Origin: Pandoraea sp.
GTDB lineage: Bacteria > Pseudomonadota > Gammaproteobacteria > Burkholderiales > Burkholderiaceae
Assembly: GCA_031291335.1 (NCBI GenBank)
Contig: JARLJF010000025.1
Span: forward strand, 1 to 64,000
Direction: 5' to 3'
DNA: 64,000 nucleotides
Each line of letters starts with the position of its first letter. Position 1 is the stretch's first letter. The translations under genes were made by a program, and so were the position numbers. Positions 18,279-26,826 of this stretch are shown here, one piece after another. The notes beneath the pieces were generated by a model. That model saw nothing but the letters and a program-made list of their open reading frames with translations. It did no database searches and was not told where the DNA came from.

Positions 18279-19013
18279 ATGAACGTGGCGAAGCAGTATC
18301 GCATTCTCTATTTGGCCGGCTTCGGACTGCTCGGTGTGGCCGCAGCAGTCACCGGCCTGGGGTATTGGCTGGGCGTGGATACGCTCGCCAAATACCGGGG
18401 CGACCTGGTGTATTACACCCAACAACACCTTAAGCTCGTGGCGATATCGATGGCGATGGCCATTGCCGTCGGCGTGCCCGCAGGGGTGTTGATCTCACGG
18501 CCCAAGTTCGAGAAACATGCCGAACGCGCCGTGCAGATCTTCAATATCGGCAACACGCTGCCGTCGCTCGCCGTACTGGCGTTGTCGATGGCCGTGCTCG
18601 GTATCGGTGACCGGCCCGCCATTCTGGCGCTGTGGCTCGCGTCGCTGCTGCCCATCGTGCGCAACGCCTACGAAGGCTTGCGACAAGTACCGCCCGCATT
18701 GCGGGAATCGGCACGAGGCATGGGCATGACGCCCGCGCAAGTGCTGTTCCGCGTGGATCTGCCCAACGCCATGCCGGTCATCATCGGCGGCATTCGCACC
18801 TCGCTCGCGATCAATGTCGGCACTGCGCCGCTCGCGTTCCTGATCGGTGCGGACAGTCTGGGACAACTGATCTTCCCGGGTATCTATCTGAACGACCAGA
18901 CGAAGTTGCTTCTCGGCGCTGCCGGGACTGCACTGCTCGCGCTCGTGCTCGACGGCATCGTCGCATTCACGAGCGGGCTCTGGTTCGCACGTCACGGCGC
19001 CCCCGCGCGCTAA
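18279..19013 (+). CDS. Osmoprotectant ABC transporter permease (OpuCB/YehW type)
   Basis: A 244-residue inner-membrane permease with five to six hydrophobic segments and the binding-protein-dependent transport motif (ESARGMGMTPAQVLFRVDLP) that contacts the ATPase. It belongs to the OpuBB/OpuCB/YehW group for glycine betaine, choline or related solutes. Start ATG 18279 has AAGGGAG 3-4 nt upstream; the frame extends another 15 codons without support. It is the first gene of a four-gene operon (permease, binding protein, permease, ATPase). Confidence 0.93.
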   Translation: MNVAKQYRILYLAGFGLLGVAAAVTGLGYWLGVDTLAKYRGDLVYYTQQHLKLVAISMAMAIAVGVPAGVLISRPKFEKHAERAVQIFNIGNTLPSLAVLALSMAVLGIGDRPAILALWLASLLPIVRNAYEGLRQVPPALRESARGMGMTPAQVLFRVDLPNAMPVIIGGIRTSLAINVGTAPLAFLIGADSLGQLIFPGIYLNDQTKLLLGAAGTALLALVLDGIVAFTSGLWFARHGAPAR

Positions 19014-19033
19014 GACCACGGAGACCTATACGT

Positions 19034-19966
19034 ATGCAAGTTTCATTTCCTCGTACGCTCGCCCAAGCCATGCCGCGCTGGATGCGGCTGCTCGGGGCGG
19101 CCTGTCTCGCGCTTGGCGTGATGGCCACGAGCGCCACCGCACAGGCCGCGACGCTTACCATCGGCGGCAAGAACTTCACCGAGCAACTGATCCTCTCGGA
19201 GATGACGGCGCAGTACCTGCGCAGCAAAGGGTACGACGTCGAACTCAAGAACGGTCTGGGCAGCGTGGTCATGCGCCAGGGCATGGAGAGCAATCAGCTC
19301 GACATCGTCTGGGAGTACACCGGCACGTCGTTGATCGTCTACAACAAAGTCACCGAGAAGCTCGATCCGCAGCAGACCTATGAGCGCGTGAAAGACCTCG
19401 ACGGCAAGATCGGCATCATCTGGCTCAATCCGTCGGCGCTCAACAACACCTACGCCTTCGCCATGCCGGGCAAGATCGCCCGCGAAGAAGGCGTTGAGAC
19501 GGTCTCGCAGCTCATCGACCGCTTCCGCGCGAATCCGAAGATGCAGTTCGCCTTCGACATGGAGTTCGTCGGCCGCTCGGATGGTCTGGAGCCGATGGAG
19601 CAACTGTACGACTTCCACCTCGAGCGACCCAACATCAAGCAGATGGACCCCGGCCTCGTGTACACGGCGCTCAAGAATGAGCAGATCGACGCCGGTCTCG
19701 TCTACACGAGCGACGGTCGCAACAAGGGTTTCGATCTGAAGGTACTGACGGACGACAAGGGTTTCTTCCCGGCATATGCGGCCACGCCCGTCGTGCGCAA
19801 GGAAGTGCTCGATGCCAACCCCAAGCTCGCCGACGAACTCAACGCGCTGTCCGCGAAGATCAATAGCGAGAACATGAGCGACATGAACGCGAAGGTCGAC
19901 ATCGACCATCGCGGGGTGGCGCGCGTGGCGAGCGACTTCCTCAAGCAGGAAGGACTGGTGCAGTGA
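19034..19966 (+). CDS. Osmoprotectant-binding periplasmic protein (OpuCC/YehZ type)
   Basis: A 310-residue OpuAC-family solute-binding protein with an N-terminal signal peptide ending near TAQA-ATLTIGG. Typical motifs are TIGGKNFTEQLILSEM after the signal, IVWEYTGTS and DAGLVYTSDGRN. It delivers a quaternary-ammonium compatible solute to the flanking permeases. It begins 20 bp after the first permease, and the second permease follows after 47 bp. The exact ligand (glycine betaine, carnitine or choline) is not readable. Confidence 0.94.
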   Translation: MQVSFPRTLAQAMPRWMRLLGAACLALGVMATSATAQAATLTIGGKNFTEQLILSEMTAQYLRSKGYDVELKNGLGSVVMRQGMESNQLDIVWEYTGTSLIVYNKVTEKLDPQQTYERVKDLDGKIGIIWLNPSALNNTYAFAMPGKIAREEGVETVSQLIDRFRANPKMQFAFDMEFVGRSDGLEPMEQLYDFHLERPNIKQMDPGLVYTALKNEQIDAGLVYTSDGRNKGFDLKVLTDDKGFFPAYAATPVVRKEVLDANPKLADELNALSAKINSENMSDMNAKVDIDHRGVARVASDFLKQEGLVQ

Positions 19967-20013
19967 TGGCGTTTGCCGTCGTTGCCCCTGATGGTTACTG
20001 ACTGAGGAGTCCC

Positions 20014-20661
20014 ATGATTGAATTTCTGACGCATAACTGGCACCGCATCCTGACCCTGACGGGGCAGCATGCGTGGCTGGTGGCCGCATCGGTCGGGGCG
20101 GCCATCGTGGTCGGCGTGCCGCTCGGCGTGCTGGTCACGCGTTTTCGCTGGTTGTCGGGTGCCGTGCTTGGCCTGGCGACCGTTGTCCTCACAATCCCGT
20201 CGATCGCGCTGTTCGGTCTGATGATCCCGGTACTGTCGGTCTACGGCATGGGGATCGGACCGGCACCGGCCGTCGCCGCCGTCTTTCTGTATTCGCTGCT
20301 GCCGATCATGCGCAACACGAGTCTTGCGCTGCGGCAGATCGACCCGAGCATCCGCGAAGCGGGTATCGGCATTGGCATGACGTTCTGTCAGCGTCTGCGC
20401 CTGGTGGAATTGCCGCTGGCCGTGCCGGTGGTACTGGGCGGCGTGCGCACGGCCGTCGTGATGAATATTGGCGTGATGGCCATTGGCGCCATCGTCGGGG
20501 CCGGCGGTCTCGGGGTGTTGATCACCCAGGGGATCAGCCAGAGCGACACCCGGCAGCTTGTCGTGGGTGCGGTCATGGTGAGTTTGCTCGCCATCGTTGC
20601 CGACACCCTGTTGCACCGCCTGCAGCGCGTGCTGACACCCAAAGGAATCCGAACCGTATGA
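20014..20661 (+). CDS. Osmoprotectant ABC transporter permease (OpuCD/YehY type)
   Basis: A 215-residue inner-membrane protein with about five to six hydrophobic segments and the EAA-like loop IREAGIGIGMTFCQRLRLVELP. It is the second permease of the operon, the normal heterodimer partner of the 18279-19013 product. Its TGA overlaps the ATG of the ATPase gene by 4 bp (20658-20661), so expression is coupled. Confidence 0.93.
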   Translation: MIEFLTHNWHRILTLTGQHAWLVAASVGAAIVVGVPLGVLVTRFRWLSGAVLGLATVVLTIPSIALFGLMIPVLSVYGMGIGPAPAVAAVFLYSLLPIMRNTSLALRQIDPSIREAGIGIGMTFCQRLRLVELPLAVPVVLGGVRTAVVMNIGVMAIGAIVGAGGLGVLITQGISQSDTRQLVVGAVMVSLLAIVADTLLHRLQRVLTPKGIRTV

Positions 20662-21857
20662 TTACACTCGACAATCTCACTAAAAGCTTCGTCCAGAAGG
20701 ACGGCACGCCCGTGACCGCGGTCAATTCGGTCAGCCTGGAGGTGCCGCCCGGCGAAATCTGCGTCTTCCTCGGCCCGTCGGGCTGCGGCAAGACGACTAC
20801 GCTCAAGATGATCAACCGGCTGATCAAGCCGACGTCCGGGCGCATTCTGCTCAACGGCGAAGACACCGGCAACATCAACGAAATCGAATTGCGCCGCCAC
20901 ATCGGCTATGTGATCCAGCAGATCGGTCTGTTCCCGAACATGACCATCGAGGAGAACATCACTGTCGTGCCCCGCCTGCTCGGGTGGGACAAGAAGCGTT
21001 GCCGTGAGCGCGCCATCGAACTGATGGGCATGGTGGCGCTCGATCCGAAGCGCTACCTGTCGCGCTATCCACGCGAACTGTCGGGCGGACAACAGCAGCG
21101 TATCGGCGTGATTCGCGCGCTGGCCGCCGACCCGCCAGTGCTGCTGATGGATGAACCGTTCGGCGCTGTCGACCCGATTAACCGAGAGTCGATTCAGAAC
21201 GAGTTCTTCCAGATGCAGCGTCAACTGGGCAAGACCGTCATCATGGTCAGCCATGATATCGACGAAGCGATCAAGCTGGCCGACCGCATCGCGATCTTCC
21301 GTCAGGGGCGTCTCGTGCAGTACGCGCAACCCGACGCACTGCTGGCACGTCCGGTCGACGAGTTCGTGGCGAGCTTCGTGGGACATGACCGAATTCTGAA
21401 GCGTCTGTTGCTGGTGCGCGCAGAGGATGCGACCACGCCGCAGCCGACCGTCAAGCCGCAGACCACGCTGGCTGAGGCGTACGGCATGATGGACGAACTC
21501 GACACGCGCTCGCTGGTCGTGGTTGACGAGAACGCGCGTGCATTGGGTTACATTGCCCGTCGCGATACGCGTCATGCGCAAGGGACGTGCGGTGAGCGAG
21601 TGCGTGACTTCAAGGCATCGGCTGCCGCGGGCGACAACTTGCGGGTGTTGCTCTCGCGCATGTACGAACACAATCTGGCATCGCTGCCGGTATTGGGTGA
21701 CGACAATCAGTATCTCGGCGAGGTGACGCAGGATTCCATCGCCGACTATCTGAGTTCGGGTAAGTCGCGAGGCAATGGCGGCGGCACGATCACGGCACCG
21801 TCGTTGCCTGGTGCGCCGAACGTGGTGGCAAGCGTTCCGTTCGGGGCGACGGTGTAA
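20658..21857 (+). CDS. Osmoprotectant ABC transporter ATP-binding protein with CBS tail (OpuCA/YehX type)
   Basis: A 399-residue ATPase: Walker A GPSGCGKT (about residues 39-46), signature LSGGQQQRIGVIRAL, Walker B PVLLMDEPFGAVDP, switch His in MVSHDIDEA. After the ABC domain the C-terminal region from about 265 to 365 contains paired CBS-like motifs (TRSLVVVDENARALGYIARR and LASLPVLGDDNQYLGEVT), which in OpuA sense ionic strength. A Gly/Ala/Pro-rich tail of about 30 residues ends the protein. A strong terminator follows at 21938. Confidence 0.95.
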   Translation: MITLDNLTKSFVQKDGTPVTAVNSVSLEVPPGEICVFLGPSGCGKTTTLKMINRLIKPTSGRILLNGEDTGNINEIELRRHIGYVIQQIGLFPNMTIEENITVVPRLLGWDKKRCRERAIELMGMVALDPKRYLSRYPRELSGGQQQRIGVIRALAADPPVLLMDEPFGAVDPINRESIQNEFFQMQRQLGKTVIMVSHDIDEAIKLADRIAIFRQGRLVQYAQPDALLARPVDEFVASFVGHDRILKRLLLVRAEDATTPQPTVKPQTTLAEAYGMMDELDTRSLVVVDENARALGYIARRDTRHAQGTCGERVRDFKASAAAGDNLRVLLSRMYEHNLASLPVLGDDNQYLGEVTQDSIADYLSSGKSRGNGGGTITAPSLPGAPNVVASVPFGATV

Positions 21858-21937
21858 GTTGACTGACGTCTTGAGGCGATTGCGCATCAGGTAGTCGATC
21901 GGACGGACGTCGGTGACGTTCATCCGACAAGTCAGAG

Positions 21938-21966
21938 AATGACGGCCCGAGGCGGCCGTCATTTTT
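21938..21966 (+). terminator. Intrinsic terminator of the osmoprotectant operon
   Basis: Perfect 10-bp arms AATGACGGCC (21938-21947) and GGCCGTCATT (21954-21963) around a 6-nt loop, followed by a short T-run (ATTTTTGC). It lies 80 bp past the ATPase stop codon. Confidence 0.85.
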
Positions 21967-22020
21967 GCATTCACAAGCCCTGCGGGGCGGTAGGGATCAA
22001 CAGTAGCAAGGAGTTGCGGG

Positions 22021-23259
22021 ATGACGTGGGAAGCGATGATGGCGTGGCTCGAGAACGCGCCCTGGGCGCGGATGGTCGTGGCGTTGGCGCTGCTGATCGT
22101 GGTGGCGCTGCTGGTGCAGGCAGTGGCGCAGTTTGTGATCGTTCGCGTTGTGCGTATTGTCGTGCAGCGCACCGCCAATCGCTGGGACGACGCGTTACTC
22201 GCGCATCGCGTGTTTCATCGTGCGGCGCGCATTTTGCCGTATCTCGTGATTCAGTTCGGTATCGCCTGGGTGCCGGATCTGCCGCCCAAGGCGGCGATGG
22301 TGATCAGCAACGTCGCGCTCGCGACGACGCTGCTATACGCCACACTGGCCATTGCGGGCATTCTCAACGCCGCTCAGACCGTCTATGCGCAGTCGGAGCA
22401 CGCACGCACGCGTTCGATCAAAGGGTATGTGCAGTTAGGCAAGATCGCGCTGTATGTGGTGGCGGCGATTGCCATCGTCGCCACGATCATTGACCGCTCG
22501 CCGTGGCTGCTGCTCTCGGGGCTCGGGGCGATGTCGGCGGTACTGCTGCTGGTGTTCAAGGACACGATCATGTCGTTCGTTGCCAGCGTGCAGCTCACGT
22601 CGAACGACATGCTGCGTGTGGGGGACTGGATCGAGATGCCGCAGGTCGGGGCCGATGGCGACGTGGTGGATATCGCGCTGCACACGGTGAAGGTGCAGAA
22701 CTGGGACAAGACGATCACTACGATCCCGACATGGCGCTTGATTTCCGAGAGCTTCCGCAACTGGCGCGGCATGCAGCAGTCGGGTGGTCGGCGGATCAAG
22801 CGCACGCTGTGCGTCGACGCGGGCAGTGTCGGATTTCTCGACGAAGCGGAGATTGCGCGTCTGTCGAAGTTGCATCTGCTGGGGTCGTATCTGACGGACA
22901 AGCAGCGCTTGCTGGCAGATGCGAATGCGGCACTGGGTGTGGCGGCGGGGGTGCCGGCGAACACGCGGCGTCTGACGAACATCGGCACGTTCCGCGAGTA
23001 TGCGTTGGCGTATCTGAAGGCGCATCCGAACATTCACGAGGGCATGACGTGCATGGTGCGCTCGCTTCAGCCGTCGGCAACGGGGATTCCGGTCGAACTG
23101 TACTGCTTCACCAACACGACCGCGTGGGCCGAGTACGAACGCGTGCAGGGTGACGTTTTCGATCACCTGCTGGCCATCCTGCCCGAGTTCGGCCTGCGCA
23201 TGTACCAGAACCCGGCAGGCGCGGATCTGGTGCGATGGCAAGGGCAGCGGGCGGCGTAA
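22021..23259 (+). CDS. Mechanosensitive ion channel family protein (YbdG/MscM-like)
   Basis: A 412-residue MscS-superfamily inner-membrane channel. About five hydrophobic segments occupy residues 15-180, with the pore-lining helix and start of the beta domain at GLGAMSAVLLLVFKDTIMSF; the cytoplasmic domain includes RVGDWIEMP and TTIPTWRLISESFRNW, typical of the YbdG subgroup. It would open on hypo-osmotic shock to release solutes. The start has AAGGAG 6-8 bp upstream. It lies directly after the osmoprotectant importer terminator, so it is a separate unit but a physiologically fitting neighbour. Confidence 0.92.
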   Translation: MTWEAMMAWLENAPWARMVVALALLIVVALLVQAVAQFVIVRVVRIVVQRTANRWDDALLAHRVFHRAARILPYLVIQFGIAWVPDLPPKAAMVISNVALATTLLYATLAIAGILNAAQTVYAQSEHARTRSIKGYVQLGKIALYVVAAIAIVATIIDRSPWLLLSGLGAMSAVLLLVFKDTIMSFVASVQLTSNDMLRVGDWIEMPQVGADGDVVDIALHTVKVQNWDKTITTIPTWRLISESFRNWRGMQQSGGRRIKRTLCVDAGSVGFLDEAEIARLSKLHLLGSYLTDKQRLLADANAALGVAAGVPANTRRLTNIGTFREYALAYLKAHPNIHEGMTCMVRSLQPSATGIPVELYCFTNTTAWAEYERVQGDVFDHLLAILPEFGLRMYQNPAGADLVRWQGQRAA

Positions 23260-23434
23260 GCGCGCAATGACAACGTCCGATGCCGAATCGTCCTGAACAC
23301 ACATCGGATTTTCGGCGTTTCGCTTCAGGAATATTCCGGAATACTTTCGACTTCGTTTACTTCGACCTTCCAGACTGCGACGATGCCTCTTAATCCACGC
23401 AAGAGGGAACGGGGGGATCGCATCGGAGGGGAAT

Positions 23435-23578
23435 ATGAGTGAAAGAGACGAAGTGAGATTTATGACGAGTGCGGTGAGCGAAACGTCCGCTGTTGAACTC
23501 GGCGACGTTGATAGCGACGAGGCGTTGCAGTTATGGAGTTTTGGCAATGACTTCGACGACGAGGAGTGGACGTGGTGA
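23435..23578 (+). CDS. Putative small acidic antitoxin
   Basis: No family is recognised. A 47-codon ORF begins at ATG 23435 with a good ribosome binding site (GGAGGGG) and starts MSERDEVRFM; the C-terminal half is very acidic with tryptophans (LWSFGNDFDDEEWTW). Its TGA overlaps the GTG start of the PemK/MazF-like gene (GTGA), the usual antitoxin-toxin arrangement. The acidic, Trp-containing tail resembles the toxin-binding end of MazE-type antitoxins, but there is no room for an AbrB or ribbon-helix-helix DNA-binding domain. Antitoxin function is inferred from position and composition. Confidence 0.55.
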   Translation: MSERDEVRFMTSAVSETSAVELGDVDSDEALQLWSFGNDFDDEEWTW

Positions 23579-23925
23579 AACGAGGCGAAGTCTGGGTCGT
23601 TTCCCTGGACCCTGCAGTTGGATGTGAGATCAGGAAGACGCGACCTTGTGTCGTGATCTCTCCGCCCGATATGCACAAGTCACTGCGGACAGTGATCGTC
23701 GCGCCGATGACGTCGTCACCACACGCGTCTCGGTATCGAATCCCGGCGATGTTTGCCGGGCGGCGCGGGGTGGTGACGCTTGATCAAGTCAGAGCGATTG
23801 ATCGGCGACGTTTGGTTCGACATGTCGGTGCGCTTGACTGCGAGGTGCTGAGAGCGACGATGGGAGGACTGCGGGATGTTTTCTCGGACGAATCGGAAGA
23901 CTCGCACATCGAACGTTGCGACTGA
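23572..23925 (+). CDS. PemK/MazF-like toxin (mRNA interferase family)
   Basis: A protein of about 117 residues with the family signature KRGEVWVVSLDPAVGCEIRK followed by TRPCVVISPP, then VIVAPMTSS and GVVTLDQVRAIDRRRLVRHV. PemK/MazF toxins cut mRNA at short sequence motifs; the conserved Arg of KTRP and the Ser/Thr of MTSS are present, so it looks intact. The start is GTG; I prefer 23572 (reading MVKRGEV as in relatives), though GTG 23566 is also possible. The preceding small acidic ORF is its likely antitoxin. Chromosomal TA pairs of this type are often mobile; no other mobile feature is seen here. Confidence 0.88.
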   Translation: MVKRGEVWVVSLDPAVGCEIRKTRPCVVISPPDMHKSLRTVIVAPMTSSPHASRYRIPAMFAGRRGVVTLDQVRAIDRRRLVRHVGALDCEVLRATMGGLRDVFSDESEDSHIERCD

Positions 23926-23956
23926 CGTTATGCTGGGCGCCGCATCGAAGGCAACA

Positions 23957-23985
23957 ACAAAAAGGGCTCCCGTGGGAGCCCTCTC
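23957..23985 (-). terminator. Intrinsic terminator of the OYE-family gene
   Basis: GGGCTCCC (23964-23971) and GGGAGCCC (23974-23981) form an 8-bp hairpin with a tight loop. Read leftward it is followed by TTTTTGTTGTT. It lies 40 bp past the stop of the leftward OYE gene, and may also serve the rightward toxin gene that converges on it. Confidence 0.75.
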
Positions 23986-24024
23986 TGATTCGGCGCAACG
24001 CGCAAACGCGTTGCCGCGTCGGCG

Positions 24025-25149
24025 TTACGCTGCCGATTTGTCGAGCGTCGGATAGTCGACGTAGCCTCGGGCGTCGCCGCCGTACAGCGTGTCTCGATCC
24101 AGTTCGTTGAATGGGCCGCCGAGCTTGAGGCGTTCCACCAGATCCGGGTTGGAGATGAACGGCTTGCCGAACGCGATCAGATCCGCCAGGTTTTCCTTGC
24201 GTGCCTTGATGGCGAGTGCGAGGTCATAACCGTTGTTGGCCATGAACGTGCCCTTGAAGAGGTGACGCAGCGTCTGCAGATCGAAGCCGCCTTCTACTTC
24301 ACGCGGACCACCCGTTGCACCTTCGACCACGTGCAGGTACACGAGGCCGAAACGGTTGAGCTGCTCGACGGCGTACGTGAACACCGGTTCCGGGTTGCTG
24401 TCGCCGCAATCGTTCGCCGGGCTGATCGGCGAGAGACGAATGCCCACGCGCTCGGCACCCCATACCTCGACGACGGCTTGCGTGACTTCCAGCGTCAGAC
24501 GCACACGATTCTCGATGCTGCCGCCGTACTGGTCGGTGCGATGGTTCGTCTTGTCGCGCATGAACTGATCGAGCAGATAGCCGTTCGCCGCGTGAATTTC
24601 CACGCCGTCGAAACCGGCGCGCTTCGCGCACTCGGCCGCATGACGATATTGCTCGATGATGCCCGGAATCTCGGACGTCTCAAGCGCACGCGGCGTCGGA
24701 TGCGGCTCGAAACCATGTTCGGTGAAGGCCTTGCCGGCCGGTTGAATCGCCGACGGCGCGACCGGCAGTGCGCCGTCAGGCTGCAGCGACGGGTGCGAGA
24801 TACGACCGACGTGCCAGAGCTGGCAGAAAATCTTGCCGCCCTTGGCGTGCAGGGCGTCAGTCACCTGCTTCCAGCCAGCGATCTGTGCTTCGGTATAGAT
24901 GCCCGGCGTGAAGGCGTAGCCCTTGCCTTGCTGCGAGATGTTGGTGGCTTCACTGATGATGAGGCCGGCCGAGGCGCGTTGGGCGTAGTACTCGGCGACG
25001 ATCGGACCCGGGACGTCACCGGCACCGGCGCGGCTGCGCGTGAGCGGTGCCATGACGACACGGTTGCTGAGTTCGAGCGGGCCGAGCGTGTATGGGGAGA
25101 AAAGGTCCGTGTCCAGCGCGGAGAGTTGGGTGTGTTGCGAGTCCGTCAT
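24025..25149 (-). CDS. Old yellow enzyme family FMN oxidoreductase (NemA-like)
   Basis: A 374-residue TIM-barrel flavoprotein that reduces activated C=C bonds or nitro/nitrate ester groups with NAD(P)H. Family motifs: NRVVMAPLTRSRA, the substrate-binding His/Asn pair in EIHAANGYLLDQF, RTDQYGGSIENRVR and IAFGKPFISNPDLVERL. The start at 25147-25149 (MTDSQHTQ) is preferred over an in-frame start 17 codons upstream. It points the same way as the MFS gene 174 bp upstream, and both are near a TetR regulator, suggesting an inducible detoxification or assimilation unit. The natural substrate is unknown. Confidence 0.93.
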   Translation of the reverse strand: MTDSQHTQLSALDTDLFSPYTLGPLELSNRVVMAPLTRSRAGAGDVPGPIVAEYYAQRASAGLIISEATNISQQGKGYAFTPGIYTEAQIAGWKQVTDALHAKGGKIFCQLWHVGRISHPSLQPDGALPVAPSAIQPAGKAFTEHGFEPHPTPRALETSEIPGIIEQYRHAAECAKRAGFDGVEIHAANGYLLDQFMRDKTNHRTDQYGGSIENRVRLTLEVTQAVVEVWGAERVGIRLSPISPANDCGDSNPEPVFTYAVEQLNRFGLVYLHVVEGATGGPREVEGGFDLQTLRHLFKGTFMANNGYDLALAIKARKENLADLIAFGKPFISNPDLVERLKLGGPFNELDRDTLYGGDARGYVDYPTLDKSAA

Positions 25150-25323
25150 TGCTGAAGGTCCTGTGAAAGTGGGGGTTGCTGTGCTGCACAAAACTTGCAC
25201 AGGTTACGACAATTCTTCTGGCCGTGCTGACGACCCTCAGCCAGGACGGCCACGCCCTTGCACCATGCGACTCGCCGGATTCCCTGCACCAAAACGGGGA
25301 GGTCCGACGGGGCGTGGAAGGCC

Positions 25324-26610
25324 TCAGGCGCCGGCTGTCACAGGGCGCTTCGGCGCATGCGGTGCGATACGCAACACCATGAACGCGCCGATGATGCACA
25401 CGCCGCCCGAGAGCATCGATGCCATCGTGTAGTTGCCCAGCGTGGCGCGCAGCGAACCAGCCACAAGTGCCGCCGTCGCCGCACCGAGCTGGTGGCCGGC
25501 CACGATCCAGCCGAACACGATCGGGGCCATCGCCTTGCCGAAGACATCGGTCGTCAGGCGCACCGTCGGCGGTACGGTCGCGATCCAGTCCAGACCGTAG
25601 AACAGAGCGAAGAGCGGAATGCCGAAGAAGTCGAAACCGAAGGCGTACGGCAAATAGATCAGCGACAGGCCGCGCAGCCCGTAGTACCAGAACAGCAGCA
25701 CACGGCTGTTGTAGCGATCCGAGAGCCAGCCCGATGCCGTGGTGCCCACGAGATCGAGCACGCCCATCGCCGCGAGAATGCCCGCACCCTTGACTTCGGA
25801 GATGCCGTAGTCGCCGCACATCGCGATGAAGTGCGTGCCGATGTAACCATTGGTGCTCGCGCCGCAAATGAAGAAACTGAAGAACAGCAGCCAGAAGTCA
25901 CGCTTGCCGGCCGCCATGCGCAATGCCGACAGCGCGGTCGTGAGCGGATTGCCTTGAGTGAGCGGGGCGTCGGGAGCGTCTTCCGGTGCGCCGACCGGAC
26001 GCAGTCCGACCGAACCCGGACGCTCCGGCACAAGGAGCGCCACCAGCGGCAGAACCAGCGCAGCCACCACTGCCACGATCAACACCACTGGCCGCCAGCC
26101 GTAGTTTTCGGTGATCGCGGCCATGATCGGCAGAAACACCATCTGGCCCGTGGCCGAGCTGGCCGTGAGGATACCCATCGCCAAGCCGCGATGGGTGTGG
26201 AACCAGCGGTTCGACACCGTGGCCGCCAGCGTAACGGCTGCCACACCCGTACCACCACCGACCATCACGCCCCAGATCAGCACCATCTGCCACGGGGCCG
26301 TCATCAGCGAGGAGAGCGCCGTGCCCGATGCGAGTAACAGCAACGCCACCATGACCGTCGGGCGAATGCCGAAACGCTGCATGGCCGCGGCGGCAAACGG
26401 GCCGGTCAGGCCATAGAGCGCCAGATTGACGGAAATCGCCAGAGAAATCGTGGCGCGGCTCCAGCCGAAGTCATGCTCGAGCGGCACCATCATGACGCTT
26501 GGCGTCGCACGAATGCCCGCCGAGGCGAGCAGGACCAGGAAAATTACGCCGACGACGATCCATCCATAGTGGAAGCGTCCGTCAATGCGCTTTGCAAGTG
26601 CAGCCTTCAT
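25324..26610 (-). CDS. MFS transporter
   Basis: A 428-residue major facilitator with about 12 hydrophobic segments, opening with RFHYGWIVVGVIFLVLL and showing GWSRATISLAISV in the first repeat, as in the OxlT/monocarboxylate-like subgroup. The central loop (about residues 195-230) is charged and Pro-rich, as is normal between the six-helix halves. The start ATG 26608-26610 begins MKAALAKRIDG; the frame extends 35 Arg-rich codons upstream through the operator, so it is not used. It is divergent from the TetR gene and probably regulated by it. Substrate unknown; an organic acid is plausible. Confidence 0.88.
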   Translation of the reverse strand: MKAALAKRIDGRFHYGWIVVGVIFLVLLASAGIRATPSVMMVPLEHDFGWSRATISLAISVNLALYGLTGPFAAAAMQRFGIRPTVMVALLLLASGTALSSLMTAPWQMVLIWGVMVGGGTGVAAVTLAATVSNRWFHTHRGLAMGILTASSATGQMVFLPIMAAITENYGWRPVVLIVAVVAALVLPLVALLVPERPGSVGLRPVGAPEDAPDAPLTQGNPLTTALSALRMAAGKRDFWLLFFSFFICGASTNGYIGTHFIAMCGDYGISEVKGAGILAAMGVLDLVGTTASGWLSDRYNSRVLLFWYYGLRGLSLIYLPYAFGFDFFGIPLFALFYGLDWIATVPPTVRLTTDVFGKAMAPIVFGWIVAGHQLGAATAALVAGSLRATLGNYTMASMLSGGVCIIGAFMVLRIAPHAPKRPVTAGA

Positions 26611-26703
26611 GGCGGAAATCCTTGCTGCGGTTCGGTTTTGTTGCCCAAACCGGGAACGTTTGCGAGAACCGGACTGTCTACGTTCATCAACGGATTTGTG
26701 ACA

Positions 26704-26749
26704 GATCGGTAACATGAGGTTGCCATGTTATGAACCGATCGGTAACATG
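26704..26749. promoter_or_regulatory. Duplicated operator between MFS gene and tetR
   Basis: The 13-mer GATCGGTAACATG occurs at 26704-26716 and again at 26737-26749, exactly 33 bp apart (about three helical turns). The second copy is inside a palindrome: CATGTTA (26724-26730) pairs with TAACATG (26743-26749), and ACCGATCGGT (26734-26743) is itself a perfect palindrome. It lies in the 216-bp divergent promoter region, where a TetR-family repressor should bind. Confidence 0.7.
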
Positions 26750-26826
26750 TCAAGTATTCCTTTGCGACGGCAGGGCTTTGTCCGGCGTCGCAAATCACGG
26801 CTTCACTGCTTTGGGAGCGCCAGACA

